Positions 33,858-44,146 of a stretch of DNA of 64,000 nucleotides are shown one piece after another (positions within the stretch are counted from its first letter, which is position 1; every line of letters starts with the position of its first letter). Origin of the DNA: Paenibacillus_E oryzisoli_A (GTDB taxonomy: Bacteria; Bacillota; Bacilli; Paenibacillales; NBRC-103111). Below the pieces are notes generated by a model. That model was not told where the DNA came from. It ran no database searches and saw nothing but the letters and a program-made list of their open reading frames with translations. The stretch spans positions 62,001 to 126,000 of the forward strand of contig NZ_JBCMUN010000019.1 in the NCBI RefSeq assembly GCF_050467285.1. Reading direction: 5' to 3'. Made by a program: the position numbers and the translations under genes.

Positions 33858-35204
33858 ATGAAACAAAAAGCGGGCCTGGTTTTTACGACGGCAGCCGTCC
33901 TCGGCATGATGCTGACGGGGTGCAGCAGCAATTCGAACAACGGCGCTTCACCTTCCGCGGCTTCTCCAAGCACACCGCCAAGCACACAGCCGAGCGCAAG
34001 CGCATCCGCCACGCCCGGCGGCGGCAATCAACAGGTCGAAATTTTCAGCTGGTGGACCGGCGCCGGCGAGGAAGCGGGTCTGAAAGGACTCATCAAGGAA
34101 TTTGAAGGCAAGTACGCCAACATCAAAGTCATCAATTCCGCCGTCTCCGGCGGCGCCGGCACGAACGCCAAGGCGGTGCTGGCAAGTCGGATGCAAGGCG
34201 GGGATCCGCCAGATGCCTTTCAGGTGCATGGCGGCGCTGAACTGAATACCGGCTGGGTGGCGGCAGACAAGGTCATCCCGCTGAACGATCTGTACGAGGC
34301 GGAAGGCTGGAAAACCAAATTTCCGCAAGATTTGATCGACCTCGTTAGCAAGGACGGCAACATCTACTCGGTACCGGTCAACATCCATCGCGGCAACGTG
34401 TTGTTCTACAACAAGAAGATTTTCGACAGCAACGGCCTGAAAGCCCCGACGACGTTTGACGAGTTCTTCGCGGTGGCCGACGCTTTGAAAGCCAAGGGCA
34501 TCGTTCCGCTGGCCTTGGGCGATAAGGAGCCGTGGACGGCCACGATGCTGTTCGAGAACGTGCTGCTCGGCCAGCTCGGCACGGAAGATTACAAGAAATT
34601 GTGGACGGGCAAGCTGTCTTTCGACGACGCCAAGGTGAAGACTTCGCTGGAAACGTTCAAGAAGATGCTAACTTATATCAACACCGATCATGCCGCCCGC
34701 AACTGGCAGGACGCCGCGCAGCTGGTGGCAAACGGCGAAGCAGCGATGAACGTGATGGGCGATTGGGCGAAAGGCTACTTCACGACGGATCTGAAATTAA
34801 CCGCGAACAAAGACTTCGGCTGGGCGGCGACGCCGAACTCGTCCGGTATGTTCATGGTCGTCACCGACACGTTCGCGATTCCGAAGGGCACCAAGCACAA
34901 AGAGGCAGCCAAAGAATGGTTGAAAGTGCTCGGTTCGGTAGAAGGGCAGGATGTGTTCAATCCGCTGAAGGGCTCCATTCCGGCTCGCATTGATGCAAAT
35001 AAATCCAAGTATGACGTGTATGGGCAATCGACGATTGAAGATTTCAAGGCAAGCAAGCTGGCGCCGAGCATGGCTCACGGCTCCGCCGCTCCAGAAGGCT
35101 TCACGACGCAAGCGAACCAGGCCATCAACATTTTCGTCACCAACGGCGATGTGAATCAAGCGCTGAAAGCGCTGAAGCAAGCGCAAAGCTCGAGCATTAA
35201 GTAG
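33858..35204 (+). CDS. ABC transporter substrate-binding lipoprotein (carbohydrate)
   Basis: A 448-residue lipoprotein: signal and lipobox MMLTGCSSN, a low-complexity Ser/Pro/Ala/Thr linker (about 28-65), then a type-1 carbohydrate-binding fold (VEIFSWWTGAGEEAGLKGL, QGGDPPDAFQVHGGAEL, YSVPVNIHRGNVLFYNKKI, AMNVMGDWAKGYF). ATG 33858 follows AAGGGG and gives a standard signal, unlike the ATG at 33813. First gene of the importer unit; a hairpin separates it from the permeases, typical for making excess binding protein. Confidence 0.93.
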   Translation: MKQKAGLVFTTAAVLGMMLTGCSSNSNNGASPSAASPSTPPSTQPSASASATPGGGNQQVEIFSWWTGAGEEAGLKGLIKEFEGKYANIKVINSAVSGGAGTNAKAVLASRMQGGDPPDAFQVHGGAELNTGWVAADKVIPLNDLYEAEGWKTKFPQDLIDLVSKDGNIYSVPVNIHRGNVLFYNKKIFDSNGLKAPTTFDEFFAVADALKAKGIVPLALGDKEPWTATMLFENVLLGQLGTEDYKKLWTGKLSFDDAKVKTSLETFKKMLTYINTDHAARNWQDAAQLVANGEAAMNVMGDWAKGYFTTDLKLTANKDFGWAATPNSSGMFMVVTDTFAIPKGTKHKEAAKEWLKVLGSVEGQDVFNPLKGSIPARIDANKSKYDVYGQSTIEDFKASKLAPSMAHGSAAPEGFTTQANQAINIFVTNGDVNQALKALKQAQSSSIK

Positions 35205-35216
35205 AGAATAGCATTA

Positions 35217-35248
35217 AGGGTCAGACGCCGAATCGCGCGGCTGACCCT
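35217..35248 (+). terminator. hairpin between binding protein and permease genes
   Basis: AGGGTCAG (35217-35224) / CTGACCCT (35241-35248), perfect 8-base stem with little T-run. Likely partial terminator or RNA-stabilising hairpin. Confidence 0.65.
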
Positions 35249-35269
35249 CCTTATTGGGAGTGATCGCTT

Positions 35270-36223
35270 ATGATAGACACGGGTTCCGTAACGGCTCCAA
35301 GACGCCGTAACCGGACATTTGCCCGGATGGCGCCAATTCTGATGATCTTGCCGTCTTTTGTGGTCATCGGGATATTCGTTTACGGGTTCATCGCTTGGAC
35401 AGGTTATGTATCCTTTACGGATTGGAATACGCTCGTGAAGTCGTCCAATTGGATCGGCTTTGACAATTACCGCTTTCTTTTTCAGGATTTTCGGTTTCAG
35501 TCCGATTTGCGCAATACGCTCTTTTTTACCGCGTTGTTCATTGGCTTGTCCATGATGGTCGGCCTATTCCTGGCCCGGATTGTCGATACGAAAGTCCGCG
35601 GGGAGGTTTTCTTCCGCAACGTATTCATCTTTCCGATGGCATTGTCCTTCATCGTTACCGGGGTCGTTTGGCAATGGATCCTATCGCCCAAAACCGGAGT
35701 GAATCTGATCCTGAAGAATATCGGTTTTACGCATGTGCCTGATTGGTTCGTCAGCACCCAGATCATACCGAAAGTTCATATCGGACAGATCGATTTCGGC
35801 ATTCCGATGGCGATTATTGCCGTCGTGGTAGCCGCCGTATGGCAAATGACAGGTTTCGCCATGGCGATGTATTTGGCCGGATTACGGGCCATTCCCGAAG
35901 ATCTGCGTGAAGCCGCACGCGTTGACGGTGCAGCCGAACGTCAAATCTTCCGCAAAGTCATCCTTCCGCAGCTGAAACCGATCTCTATGAGCCTGATCAT
36001 CATTTTGGCGCATGTCTCGTTGAAAATATTCGATTTAATTTACGCGATGACGGGTCCCGGCGCCATGTTCGTGACGGATGTTCCCGGCATGTACATGTTC
36101 GAGACGACTTTCCGCGGGAATCATTACGCGCAAGGCGCAGGTATCGCGATGGTCATGCTGCTGCTCGTGTCTCTCGTCATCGTGCCCTATTTGATTTCCG
36201 CGTTCCGAAAGGAGAAGTCGTAG
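35270..36223 (+). CDS. carbohydrate ABC transporter permease 1 (MalF/UgpA-like)
   Basis: A 317-residue inner-membrane permease with six predicted segments. The EAA loop is EAARVDGAAERQIFRKVILP near 213-232, typical of CUT1 sugar importers. The N-terminus GFIAWTGYVSFTDWNTL is the usual MalF-like start. The stop is one base before the start codon of permease 2. No ATPase gene lies nearby, so a shared MsmX-type ATPase encoded elsewhere is expected. Confidence 0.93.
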   Translation: MIDTGSVTAPRRRNRTFARMAPILMILPSFVVIGIFVYGFIAWTGYVSFTDWNTLVKSSNWIGFDNYRFLFQDFRFQSDLRNTLFFTALFIGLSMMVGLFLARIVDTKVRGEVFFRNVFIFPMALSFIVTGVVWQWILSPKTGVNLILKNIGFTHVPDWFVSTQIIPKVHIGQIDFGIPMAIIAVVVAAVWQMTGFAMAMYLAGLRAIPEDLREAARVDGAAERQIFRKVILPQLKPISMSLIIILAHVSLKIFDLIYAMTGPGAMFVTDVPGMYMFETTFRGNHYAQGAGIAMVMLLLVSLVIVPYLISAFRKEKS

Positions 36224-36224
36224 A

Positions 36225-37046
36225 ATGGCGATGCCGCGCACGAAACGGCTTGTTCTGTATTTCACACTCGCTGTGCTTGCAGCCGTCTTCCTCGTCCCGA
36301 TCTATGTTATGCTCGTCACGAGCGTCAAGAGCGTGGATGAAATTACGCTTGACCAGATGTGGAAGCTTCCCTCCCGTCTGAATTTCTCAGCCTATCACGA
36401 AGCTTACGACAAGCTGATTCCGAACCTGGCCAACAGCTTCTATCTGGCCATCCCGGCGACGCTGCTGTCTTCGCTGCTGGGTTCCATGAACGGTTATGTG
36501 CTGTCCAAATGGAAATTCCGGGGCTCTGATACGTTGTTTGCGTTGATGCTGTTCGGGATGTTCATCCCGTACCAGAGCATTCTCATTCCGTTGATTCAAT
36601 TTTTGCAGCAGGTGCAGCTCTATAACTCGATCCCCGGCCTCATCTTGATTCACGTCATCTATGGTTTGCCTATATGCACCCTGATGTTCCGCAATTTCTA
36701 CGCCGGTATACCGAACGAACTGCTGGAGGCAGCGCAAATCGATGGCAACGGCTTCATGGGGATTTACAGAAGGGTCATTTTCCCGCTGTCGATCACCGGA
36801 TTCGTTGTCGTCGGCATTTGGCAGTTTACGAGCGTATGGAACGAATTCCTGTTCGCCGTATCACTGACTTCGCAGAAACATCAGCCGATTATGGTCGCGC
36901 TGCAGAATCTGTCCGGAAGCCAGATCGTGCAATGGAACGTGCAGATGGCGGGAGCGCTGTTGGCTGCACTGCCTACACTCGCTGTATATATTTTCTTAGG
37001 AAAGTTCTTCATACGCGGATTGCTCTCGGGATCAATTAAAGGATAA
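36225..37046 (+). CDS. carbohydrate ABC transporter permease 2 (MalG/UgpE-like)
   Basis: A 273-residue permease with six predicted segments, MLVTSVKSVDE near the N-terminus and the EAA motif LLEAAQIDGNGFMGIYRRVI near 165-185. Partner of permease 1 in a CUT1 importer. It follows one base after the upstream stop. A GC-rich hairpin (37077-37102) follows the gene. Confidence 0.93.
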   Translation: MAMPRTKRLVLYFTLAVLAAVFLVPIYVMLVTSVKSVDEITLDQMWKLPSRLNFSAYHEAYDKLIPNLANSFYLAIPATLLSSLLGSMNGYVLSKWKFRGSDTLFALMLFGMFIPYQSILIPLIQFLQQVQLYNSIPGLILIHVIYGLPICTLMFRNFYAGIPNELLEAAQIDGNGFMGIYRRVIFPLSITGFVVVGIWQFTSVWNEFLFAVSLTSQKHQPIMVALQNLSGSQIVQWNVQMAGALLAALPTLAVYIFLGKFFIRGLLSGSIKG

Positions 37047-37076
37047 CCGCTCCAAGCTGTCATTCGTTTATGAAAT

Positions 37077-37102
37077 AGGCCCGGCCAGCAGTGGCTGGGC
37101 CT
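37077..37102 (+). terminator. hairpin after the importer genes
   Basis: AGGCCCGGCCA / TGGCTGGGCCT, 11 pairs with one G-T and a 4-base loop. The following T-run is poor, so termination may be partial. Confidence 0.6.
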
Positions 37103-37117
37103 CAAATTCCTACTGTA

Positions 37118-37131
37118 AGAAAGCGGTTGCA
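37118..37131 (+). promoter_or_regulatory. cre-like site before the polysaccharide lyase
   Basis: AGAAAGCGGTTGCA fits TGNAANCGNTNNCA except for the first T. It lies about 50 bases ahead of the lyase start. CcpA repression is inferred. Confidence 0.45.
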
Positions 37132-37181
37132 ATGCTTGATTACGCCGGCAGCAGCAAAATATGTGATGAAGGAGAGTCGTT

Positions 37182-40100
37182 ATGAAGCAAAAACGACTAG
37201 TGAGCATGGTTTTAGCGTTTGTCATGATGCTGACCATGGTTTTGAACAGTGTGCCTGTTTCCGCACAAGGGCAAACAGTCGATGAATTTGATAAACTGCG
37301 GGACAAATGGCAGTATTTGGCTATGGGCGGTAATTATGATCCTAAGGACCCGAATATGCAAGGGTTGCTGCAAGCTATCAATAATGTGGCGCAGGATCTT
37401 CTTGACAGGATCAATCCTACCCCTACACCGGATTGGGGCGACAATGATTACCTTTGGAAGGAATATATGCTTGGAAATCGCGGTTCTGCCTATAGTGACT
37501 CAAATAATACCCAGTTCACGATCCGAAGCCTTAAGTTCATGGCACTGGCCCTTCAGACGAAAGGCTGTGAACTTTATCAGAATGAAAGATTAAAAAATGA
37601 GATACTCCGTGGAATGGATTATATTTATAAAAATCATTTTAAGGTCGGAGTAGAAACGAATTCCTATGGAAATTGGTTTACTTGGGAAATTGGGGGGCCG
37701 ATTTATCTTAGCGAGACCGTTCTGCTTATGTATGATTATCTGACAGCAGAACAGATCCAGGCGTATACATCAACTGCTTATCGGGGAGCGACAAAAGTCG
37801 GGGGAGACGCCTATATGTATGTTGGTGCAAATGCTTTGTGGAGAGATCGTGTCCGCATGTATTCGGGCATTCTTCTTAAAGATAGTACAATCCTTGCCTA
37901 TGTAAAAAATGATGTTCCTTCCTTTATGGGATATGTTAAAAGCGGCGATGGCTACTATGAAGACGGTACGTTTATGCAGCACGGAAATGTTGTTTATAAT
38001 GGCGGCTATGGGAAAGAAGCATTTTCCGATGTGAGTCACTTTATTTATATGCTTGATGACTCTCCCTGGAAGATTACCGGCCCCGAAAGAGATAATATGA
38101 GTACCATCGTGGAAAAAAGTTATGTGCCTTTTATGTATAAAGGTGTCTTCATGGATATGGTAAGGGGACGTGAAATTACCCGTAAAGATACGACCGATGC
38201 CTATGCTGGCATTACCATTAGTCTCGATGTTCTACTGTTCTCTGAGTCGGTATCTGAGGAAGCGGGCAAGAGATTTAAAGGCATGATTAAGGAATGGATG
38301 AATAATGAAAATGCCATACGTACTTTAAATGAGGGTGCCGGTGTTGCATGGTATATGTTCCCCGTATATAATCTCTCCAAAACTTTGGAAATCCTTAAGG
38401 ATGATTCAATCAAGCCGGTTTCAAATACGGGAAAAAGCTATACCTTTGGTAAAGGTGTAAGAACCGTTCATACGACAGACAAATTCTCTTTTGGTCTTTC
38501 CATGTATAGCAAAGATATCACAACCTTTGAGCAAGGGGATAGTAATACAAAAGGCTGGTATACGGGTCTTGGACAGACTTATGTGTATACACCTGATATT
38601 GGACAGTATACCTATCAAAAGCCAACCGTTGACTGGTATCGGCTTGCTGGTGTAACTGCCGTTAATGGCATCACGGTCGGCAGTCATAAAAATGCAAACT
38701 CCTTTGCTGGAAGCACCACGCTTAATGGTTCTTACAGTGCTGCCGGCCTGGAGATTTCATCCGGCAGCACAAAAGTGAGCGCAAAAAAATCGTGGTTTAT
38801 GTTTGATAACGAGGTTGTAGCTTTAGGATCGGGTATTACTTCTACACATAATAACCATGTTGAAACTACGATTGACAACCATTATATTACAGGTGACAAT
38901 GCTCTAATTATCAATGGGGAGAAACAGTCGAACACGCTTGGCTGGAACGGCGAAATCGATAATGCCAGGTGGGCGCTAATCGAAGGAAATGTTAAAGGCT
39001 CGAATATTGGCGTTTATTTTCCGAAAGAAACCAAGATCGGCGCAGTCCGTGAAACCCGTAAAGGGAAATGGACGGATTTGGGCTCTTATAATGTAGATGA
39101 AGATGTGCAATCAGCCAATTACCTTACGATGTGGATTGATCATGGCTCAAAGCCGGTGAATGAAAGCTATGCATACGTCCTATTGCCTGAAATGACCGAA
39201 GAGCAGGTTGAAAACTATGCAGACTCCAGCGATATTGAAATCATTCGCCAGGATAATAATGTACACGCCGTATATGAGAAAACGCTCCATACGCTGGGCG
39301 TGAACTTCTGGCAGGATGGTAATCAATCCATTGATGCAATGGGTGTAAAAGACTATGTTACTGTTGATAAAGCTGCTTCTATGATGATAAAAGAAGATGA
39401 TCATAAGCTTAGCTTTGCTCTTTCAGATACGACAAAGAGAAATTCGGGCACAATTACGGTGGATATTAACCGGGCAGCTGTCGGGGTTATTTCTAAAGAT
39501 AGCCGGATTAAAGTTATTCAAACTTCTCCGTCAATCAGGTTTGAGCTGGATGTCGATCAATCTTTCGGGAATCCGATCGAGGCTGAGTTTTCCTTCCAAC
39601 CACTTGAGGCGCCAGGAGAAACATCTATTACAAATATGGCGTTAAACGATGTCACATTGAGTCTTGAATTTGCAAAAGCTGCGCGAGCAACAGGCTATAA
39701 GCTGCTTTACGGTACGGAAAGTGGAAATTATACGGAATCGCTCGTTATTTCCGGAAATACAGCGCAAATCAAAGGATTACATGCAAATACGAGTTATTAT
39801 TTTGCAGTGAAAGCAATGAATGAATCAGGGGAAGGCAGTCTATCGCCTGAAGTTTCCTATCGTATCGGCAATACGCGTACTTTGATCGAAGAATTCGAGG
39901 ATTTATCCAAGACGGTCAGTTATTCCGGTGGATGGGCCTTCGACGCTTCCAATGCGAATACTTATTATGATGGGGATTCTACCCGTCTTAAGAGAAATGA
40001 TGCTGATAAAACGAATCCAAGACGAGAGGAATATGTAACCTACTATGCGCCAACACCAAAAGACTTTGAACTGACGACCTATGACTATGGTTTAGCTAAT

Positions 40101-43100
40101 GCAGGGGATAATACCATCCTTCAATTTTTTGGTTCAGCAGATAATGAGAACTGGATTCCTATTCCGGCAACAAAAAACGGAACCGTAGTAAAAGATAAGT
40201 GGAGTAAAGTTGTATATACCAATTCAGCGGAATTAGATCGCTCCATAAGATTTATTAAAATTTCGGTTTCCAATAATACAAAAATATGGGCACCACAGCT
40301 TTCAAAACTGGTCATCAATTATGCTTGGACTTCTGACCGTTTTGTCATGGATACGATGCTGGATGATTCCAGAACCTATGAGGTAAAAGGCGATGCCGCC
40401 TATATGAAGGGAGATGGTGTTAAGTTCGGGGGCGATAAGGATCTTCTGATAAAAAGCGGCTCTGAAAATGCAACGATGCTTTATAGTTATACCAATATAC
40501 GAAATGCCAATCTTACTGCTTTTATCGCCAAAGCAAATGGCGGTGCCGTTTCGATGATGTCGTCCAAGGACGGGAAAAGCTATAGGCCTGTTGCTTCCAG
40601 TCAAGAGATTGCCGGACTTGATTATGGGAACTACAATAAAGTGGTTTACAACATTCCTGAATTAGAGGATGGCACGAACTACCTACTGCTTACAATAAGC
40701 GGTGGAGGCGATTCAATTGCTATTGCCGACCTACACTTATCCTATGTCCATGAAATTGCACCTCTACAAAAGATCCGCTTTAAGGATAAGCAGCTTGAAG
40801 CCGTTATGAAATATAATTTAGTCCCGACCGTCAAATTGGCACCGATGAATGCGACCGGTGAAATCAACTATACGATTTCAGATAAGGATATTGCTACTGT
40901 GAATTCTTCAACAGGGGCATTGCAGGCTGGAGCACTCGGATCAGCGGTTCTAACAGCGAAAGTTCTTGGAACGAAGGAAGATGTAAGTGCAAATATTAAT
41001 GTCCGAACTTCAGAAAACCTTGCACTTAACGCAAATACTTCCGCAAGTTCTGTGAGTGGTACTTACACTGCTAATAAAGCAACAGATGGCGACTATCTTT
41101 CGCGTTGGGAATCCAGTGTAGGGAATGTTCAATGGCTGCAGGTCGATTTAGGATCACCAAAGGGGTTTGGAGCAATTGAGCTGAACTGGCAGCAATATGC
41201 AACCAACTATGTGGTTCAGGGTTCCCTGAATGGTAGCACTTGGGTTAATCTGTATACGGAGGCGGACGGTAAAGGTGGTAATGTCTGGATTGCATTTGAT
41301 GAGATACAAAAATATCGATATGTTAGATTAAGTGGTACACAAGCACCTGCTGCCTATTCACTTTATGAGTTCCGTGTTCTCTCGTTCAAAGCACAAAGCG
41401 GACAAGATGGAGTTGATCTTCGAAATCTTGCACCTGGAAAAACCGCAACAACAAGTGGCAATGACACCACGAATAGTGAACCGAAAGCTGCTATAGATGG
41501 AGATCCATCAACGCGTTGGGCATCTGCCAGATCAGACAACAATTGGTATACCATTGACTTGGGTGCTCAAAGCAATATTTATCAGATTAATTTGCTTTGG
41601 GAAGCAGCCTACGGTAAAGAGTATAACATTCAGGTGTACAATGACAGCGATTCGGTAACGAATGTCGTCTATGAAAAAAGCGGTGCTGCCGGATGGAAGA
41701 GGTATGTACTTGATGAGCCGATACAGGGAAGATACATTCGTATGCAAGGTATTAAGCGCGGTACCACGTATGGCTATTCTTTATATGAATTTGAGGTCAT
41801 TGGAAGTTTGGCAGAAACAACGGTTAATTCCATTCAGTTTGCTTCTGAGAAATTTACTGTTTTACGAAACCATAAGAAAACAGCTGCTATTCTTACAGAT
41901 CCACCTTATATAAATGAAGGAAGCGTTGCATTTGTCAGCCTAAACCCTGAAGTAGCAACAGTATCCAATAAAGGTGTTGTTACGGGTATAACAACAGGTT
42001 CGGCAATCATTAAGGCTTATTCTACGGTTTCTGATGCTGTTTATGCGAGTAGTGAAGTAACGGTAACCGATTATAGCGGTGCTCCCGTACCCGTTTCCAG
42101 TCTTGAGGTGCGAGGTGGTGTAGCGATCATCGAGAAAGGGACAACTGCCCAGTTTGATGCTTCAGTTACTCCTGATAATGCATCAATTAAGAACATTCGC
42201 TGGACTTCCAGTGATGAACGTGTGCTTCTCGTAACGAACGAAGGTTTAATAAAAGCAATTAGCTTAGGGAACGTGGTTGTAAGAGCGACCAGTGTCGCTA
42301 ATCCGCAGTATATGTTTGAACAGGAAATAAGAGTTGTTGATGCAGAAGTGGAAACCGTAAAGGCATTGATTCGTGCAATCGGTATGGTTACCTTGAACAG
42401 CAGGGAAGATATCGATGCTGCGCGGCAAGCGTATAATGAACTGTCGGATGATCAGAAAGCATTAGTGGATAACTATGAAGAGCTGGCCGCTGCAGAAAGA
42501 CAGTATGAGGAACTGGTGGAGGCAGCGAAGAAAGTAAATGGAGTAACACTTGACAAGAACACAATGGATTTGACGGAAAGAAGCAGCGGACAGCTGACAG
42601 CTGCCATAACACCATCCAGTGCAGTAAACAAGAATGTAACATGGTCGAGCAGTAATTCCAGTGTTGCAACAGTCGACAGTAATGGTAGGGTAACCGCTGT
42701 GGCAGCAGGAACAGCGATAATTACGGTAACAACGGAAGATGGCAGTAAGACCGCAACATGTTTGGTAACCGTCAGAAGAAGCGGACCAAGTGATGGTGGA
42801 AGCGAATCTAGTGGAGGCGATTCATCCGGAACACCGGGAACAATACCGCCAGTAACCCCACCGCCAAGTACGCCGATAGAAAATGCTCCGGGTACCATTC
42901 AGGCATCTGCACCTGTAGTGAATGATGCAGGCGTAGCTTCAACTACCATTGATGCAGATGCATTGGCCAAAGTTCTCAAAGCATCGGATACCGCAAAAAT
43001 CCATGTACCGAAGGCTGAGGGAGCCCGTGCCTATGAAGCGGTCTTCACGGTACCAGCTCTGATGTCAGAACATGCATCAAAGAAGGTCGAACTAGCAACG

Positions 43101-44036
43101 GAACTCGGTAAGGTATCCATACCTGGAAACATGCTCACACCAATCGATGTAAAAGAGGCACAACGTATAAGCTTCACCCTAGCAAAAGCAGATACAAACG
43201 AAGTGATTGATCCGGCAGTAAAGTCACAAATAGGTATGAGACCTGCCGTAGAACTCCATGTAAGTATAAACGGCAGCAGGATATCATGGAGCAATCCTGA
43301 AGCGCCTGTTACCGTGAAAATACCGTATACGCCTACAGCAGCTGAGCTTGCTGATCCAGAACGTATCGTCGTATGGTACATGGATGAAGCAGGCAAGACA
43401 GTGGCGGTACCAACAGGCAAATATGATTCCAGAACGGGTGAGGTAACCTTTCAAACAACACACTTCGGCAATTTTGCAGTGGCCTATGTGAAGAAGAGCT
43501 TTGGAGACATTGGCGAATATTCATGGGCAAGTAGGGCCATCGAAGTTTTGGCATCTAAAGGTGTTATTAACGGTACTTCAGAAGCAACCTTCGATCCTTC
43601 TGTCGATGTCAAGCGGGCAGACTTCATACTCATGCTTGTTAAGGCTCTTGGGTTATCTGCAAAAACAGAAGGCAACTTTACAGATGTAAGCTCAAGTGCC
43701 TATTATGCAGAAGCGCTGGCAACAGCTAAAGCTCTTGGAATTACGGATGGGGTTGGTAACAATAATTTCAATCCAGATGCCAAGATATCAAGGGAAGACA
43801 TGATTGTTCTTGCAGCAAGAGCTATGGATAAGGCTGGAAGACAATTGGCAAACGCCTCCGAATCTGAACTGAAAGGCTATTCGGATTCGGCACAAATAAG
43901 CAGTTACGCATTAAATGATGTTGCAGCTTTGACTAAAGCTGGGATTATAGAAGGCAGCGGCAATTCAATAAATCCGAAGGCAACAGCAACAAGGGCTGAA
44001 ACAGCAGTTATCATTTACAACTTGTATAACAGGTAG
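37182..44036 (+). CDS. S-layer-anchored family 8 polysaccharide lyase (hyaluronate/chondroitin/xanthan lyase type)
   Basis: A 2284-residue exported enzyme. Signal peptide 1-29. PL8 alpha-toroid about 30-430 with NWFTWEIGGP, candidate catalytic Asn217 (VGANALWRDR), His267 (FMQHGNV) and Tyr276 (YNGGYG); PL8 beta-sandwich region to about 790. FN3 about 813-900; beta-sandwich carbohydrate-binding-like region 900-1190; Big_2 near 1200; two F5/8-type discoidin domains about 1276-1410 and 1415-1545; Big_2 domains about 1545-1720; short helical FIVAR-like segment about 1722-1780; Big_2 1782-1865; Gly/Ser/Pro linker; three SLH domains about 2106-2284. It cleaves uronic-acid polysaccharides by beta-elimination at the surface and feeds the importer. 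Which of the PL8 substrates is used cannot be told. GAAGGAGAG precedes ATG 37182. Confidence 0.92.
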   Translation: MKQKRLVSMVLAFVMMLTMVLNSVPVSAQGQTVDEFDKLRDKWQYLAMGGNYDPKDPNMQGLLQAINNVAQDLLDRINPTPTPDWGDNDYLWKEYMLGNRGSAYSDSNNTQFTIRSLKFMALALQTKGCELYQNERLKNEILRGMDYIYKNHFKVGVETNSYGNWFTWEIGGPIYLSETVLLMYDYLTAEQIQAYTSTAYRGATKVGGDAYMYVGANALWRDRVRMYSGILLKDSTILAYVKNDVPSFMGYVKSGDGYYEDGTFMQHGNVVYNGGYGKEAFSDVSHFIYMLDDSPWKITGPERDNMSTIVEKSYVPFMYKGVFMDMVRGREITRKDTTDAYAGITISLDVLLFSESVSEEAGKRFKGMIKEWMNNENAIRTLNEGAGVAWYMFPVYNLSKTLEILKDDSIKPVSNTGKSYTFGKGVRTVHTTDKFSFGLSMYSKDITTFEQGDSNTKGWYTGLGQTYVYTPDIGQYTYQKPTVDWYRLAGVTAVNGITVGSHKNANSFAGSTTLNGSYSAAGLEISSGSTKVSAKKSWFMFDNEVVALGSGITSTHNNHVETTIDNHYITGDNALIINGEKQSNTLGWNGEIDNARWALIEGNVKGSNIGVYFPKETKIGAVRETRKGKWTDLGSYNVDEDVQSANYLTMWIDHGSKPVNESYAYVLLPEMTEEQVENYADSSDIEIIRQDNNVHAVYEKTLHTLGVNFWQDGNQSIDAMGVKDYVTVDKAASMMIKEDDHKLSFALSDTTKRNSGTITVDINRAAVGVISKDSRIKVIQTSPSIRFELDVDQSFGNPIEAEFSFQPLEAPGETSITNMALNDVTLSLEFAKAARATGYKLLYGTESGNYTESLVISGNTAQIKGLHANTSYYFAVKAMNESGEGSLSPEVSYRIGNTRTLIEEFEDLSKTVSYSGGWAFDASNANTYYDGDSTRLKRNDADKTNPRREEYVTYYAPTPKDFELTTYDYGLANAGDNTILQFFGSADNENWIPIPATKNGTVVKDKWSKVVYTNSAELDRSIRFIKISVSNNTKIWAPQLSKLVINYAWTSDRFVMDTMLDDSRTYEVKGDAAYMKGDGVKFGGDKDLLIKSGSENATMLYSYTNIRNANLTAFIAKANGGAVSMMSSKDGKSYRPVASSQEIAGLDYGNYNKVVYNIPELEDGTNYLLLTISGGGDSIAIADLHLSYVHEIAPLQKIRFKDKQLEAVMKYNLVPTVKLAPMNATGEINYTISDKDIATVNSSTGALQAGALGSAVLTAKVLGTKEDVSANINVRTSENLALNANTSASSVSGTYTANKATDGDYLSRWESSVGNVQWLQVDLGSPKGFGAIELNWQQYATNYVVQGSLNGSTWVNLYTEADGKGGNVWIAFDEIQKYRYVRLSGTQAPAAYSLYEFRVLSFKAQSGQDGVDLRNLAPGKTATTSGNDTTNSEPKAAIDGDPSTRWASARSDNNWYTIDLGAQSNIYQINLLWEAAYGKEYNIQVYNDSDSVTNVVYEKSGAAGWKRYVLDEPIQGRYIRMQGIKRGTTYGYSLYEFEVIGSLAETTVNSIQFASEKFTVLRNHKKTAAILTDPPYINEGSVAFVSLNPEVATVSNKGVVTGITTGSAIIKAYSTVSDAVYASSEVTVTDYSGAPVPVSSLEVRGGVAIIEKGTTAQFDASVTPDNASIKNIRWTSSDERVLLVTNEGLIKAISLGNVVVRATSVANPQYMFEQEIRVVDAEVETVKALIRAIGMVTLNSREDIDAARQAYNELSDDQKALVDNYEELAAAERQYEELVEAAKKVNGVTLDKNTMDLTERSSGQLTAAITPSSAVNKNVTWSSSNSSVATVDSNGRVTAVAAGTAIITVTTEDGSKTATCLVTVRRSGPSDGGSESSGGDSSGTPGTIPPVTPPPSTPIENAPGTIQASAPVVNDAGVASTTIDADALAKVLKASDTAKIHVPKAEGARAYEAVFTVPALMSEHASKKVELATELGKVSIPGNMLTPIDVKEAQRISFTLAKADTNEVIDPAVKSQIGMRPAVELHVSINGSRISWSNPEAPVTVKIPYTPTAAELADPERIVVWYMDEAGKTVAVPTGKYDSRTGEVTFQTTHFGNFAVAYVKKSFGDIGEYSWASRAIEVLASKGVINGTSEATFDPSVDVKRADFILMLVKALGLSAKTEGNFTDVSSSAYYAEALATAKALGITDGVGNNNFNPDAKISREDMIVLAARAMDKAGRQLANASESELKGYSDSAQISSYALNDVAALTKAGIIEGSGNSINPKATATRAETAVIIYNLYNR

Positions 44037-44041
44037 TCTAG

Positions 44042-44079
44042 CAAACGGGGTTTTCCTTTTATTTGGGAAACCCCGTTTG
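44042..44079 (+). terminator. terminator of the lyase gene
   Basis: CAAACGGGGTTTTCC (44042-44056) / GGGAAACCCCGTTTG (44065-44079), a 15-position stem with one mismatch. Confidence 0.85.
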
Positions 44080-44146
44080 GTTATGCCGATTATACATTCG
44101 GCAAGGGGCTATAGGAGTTGGCCGCGGCAGCATGGACCTCAACCAG

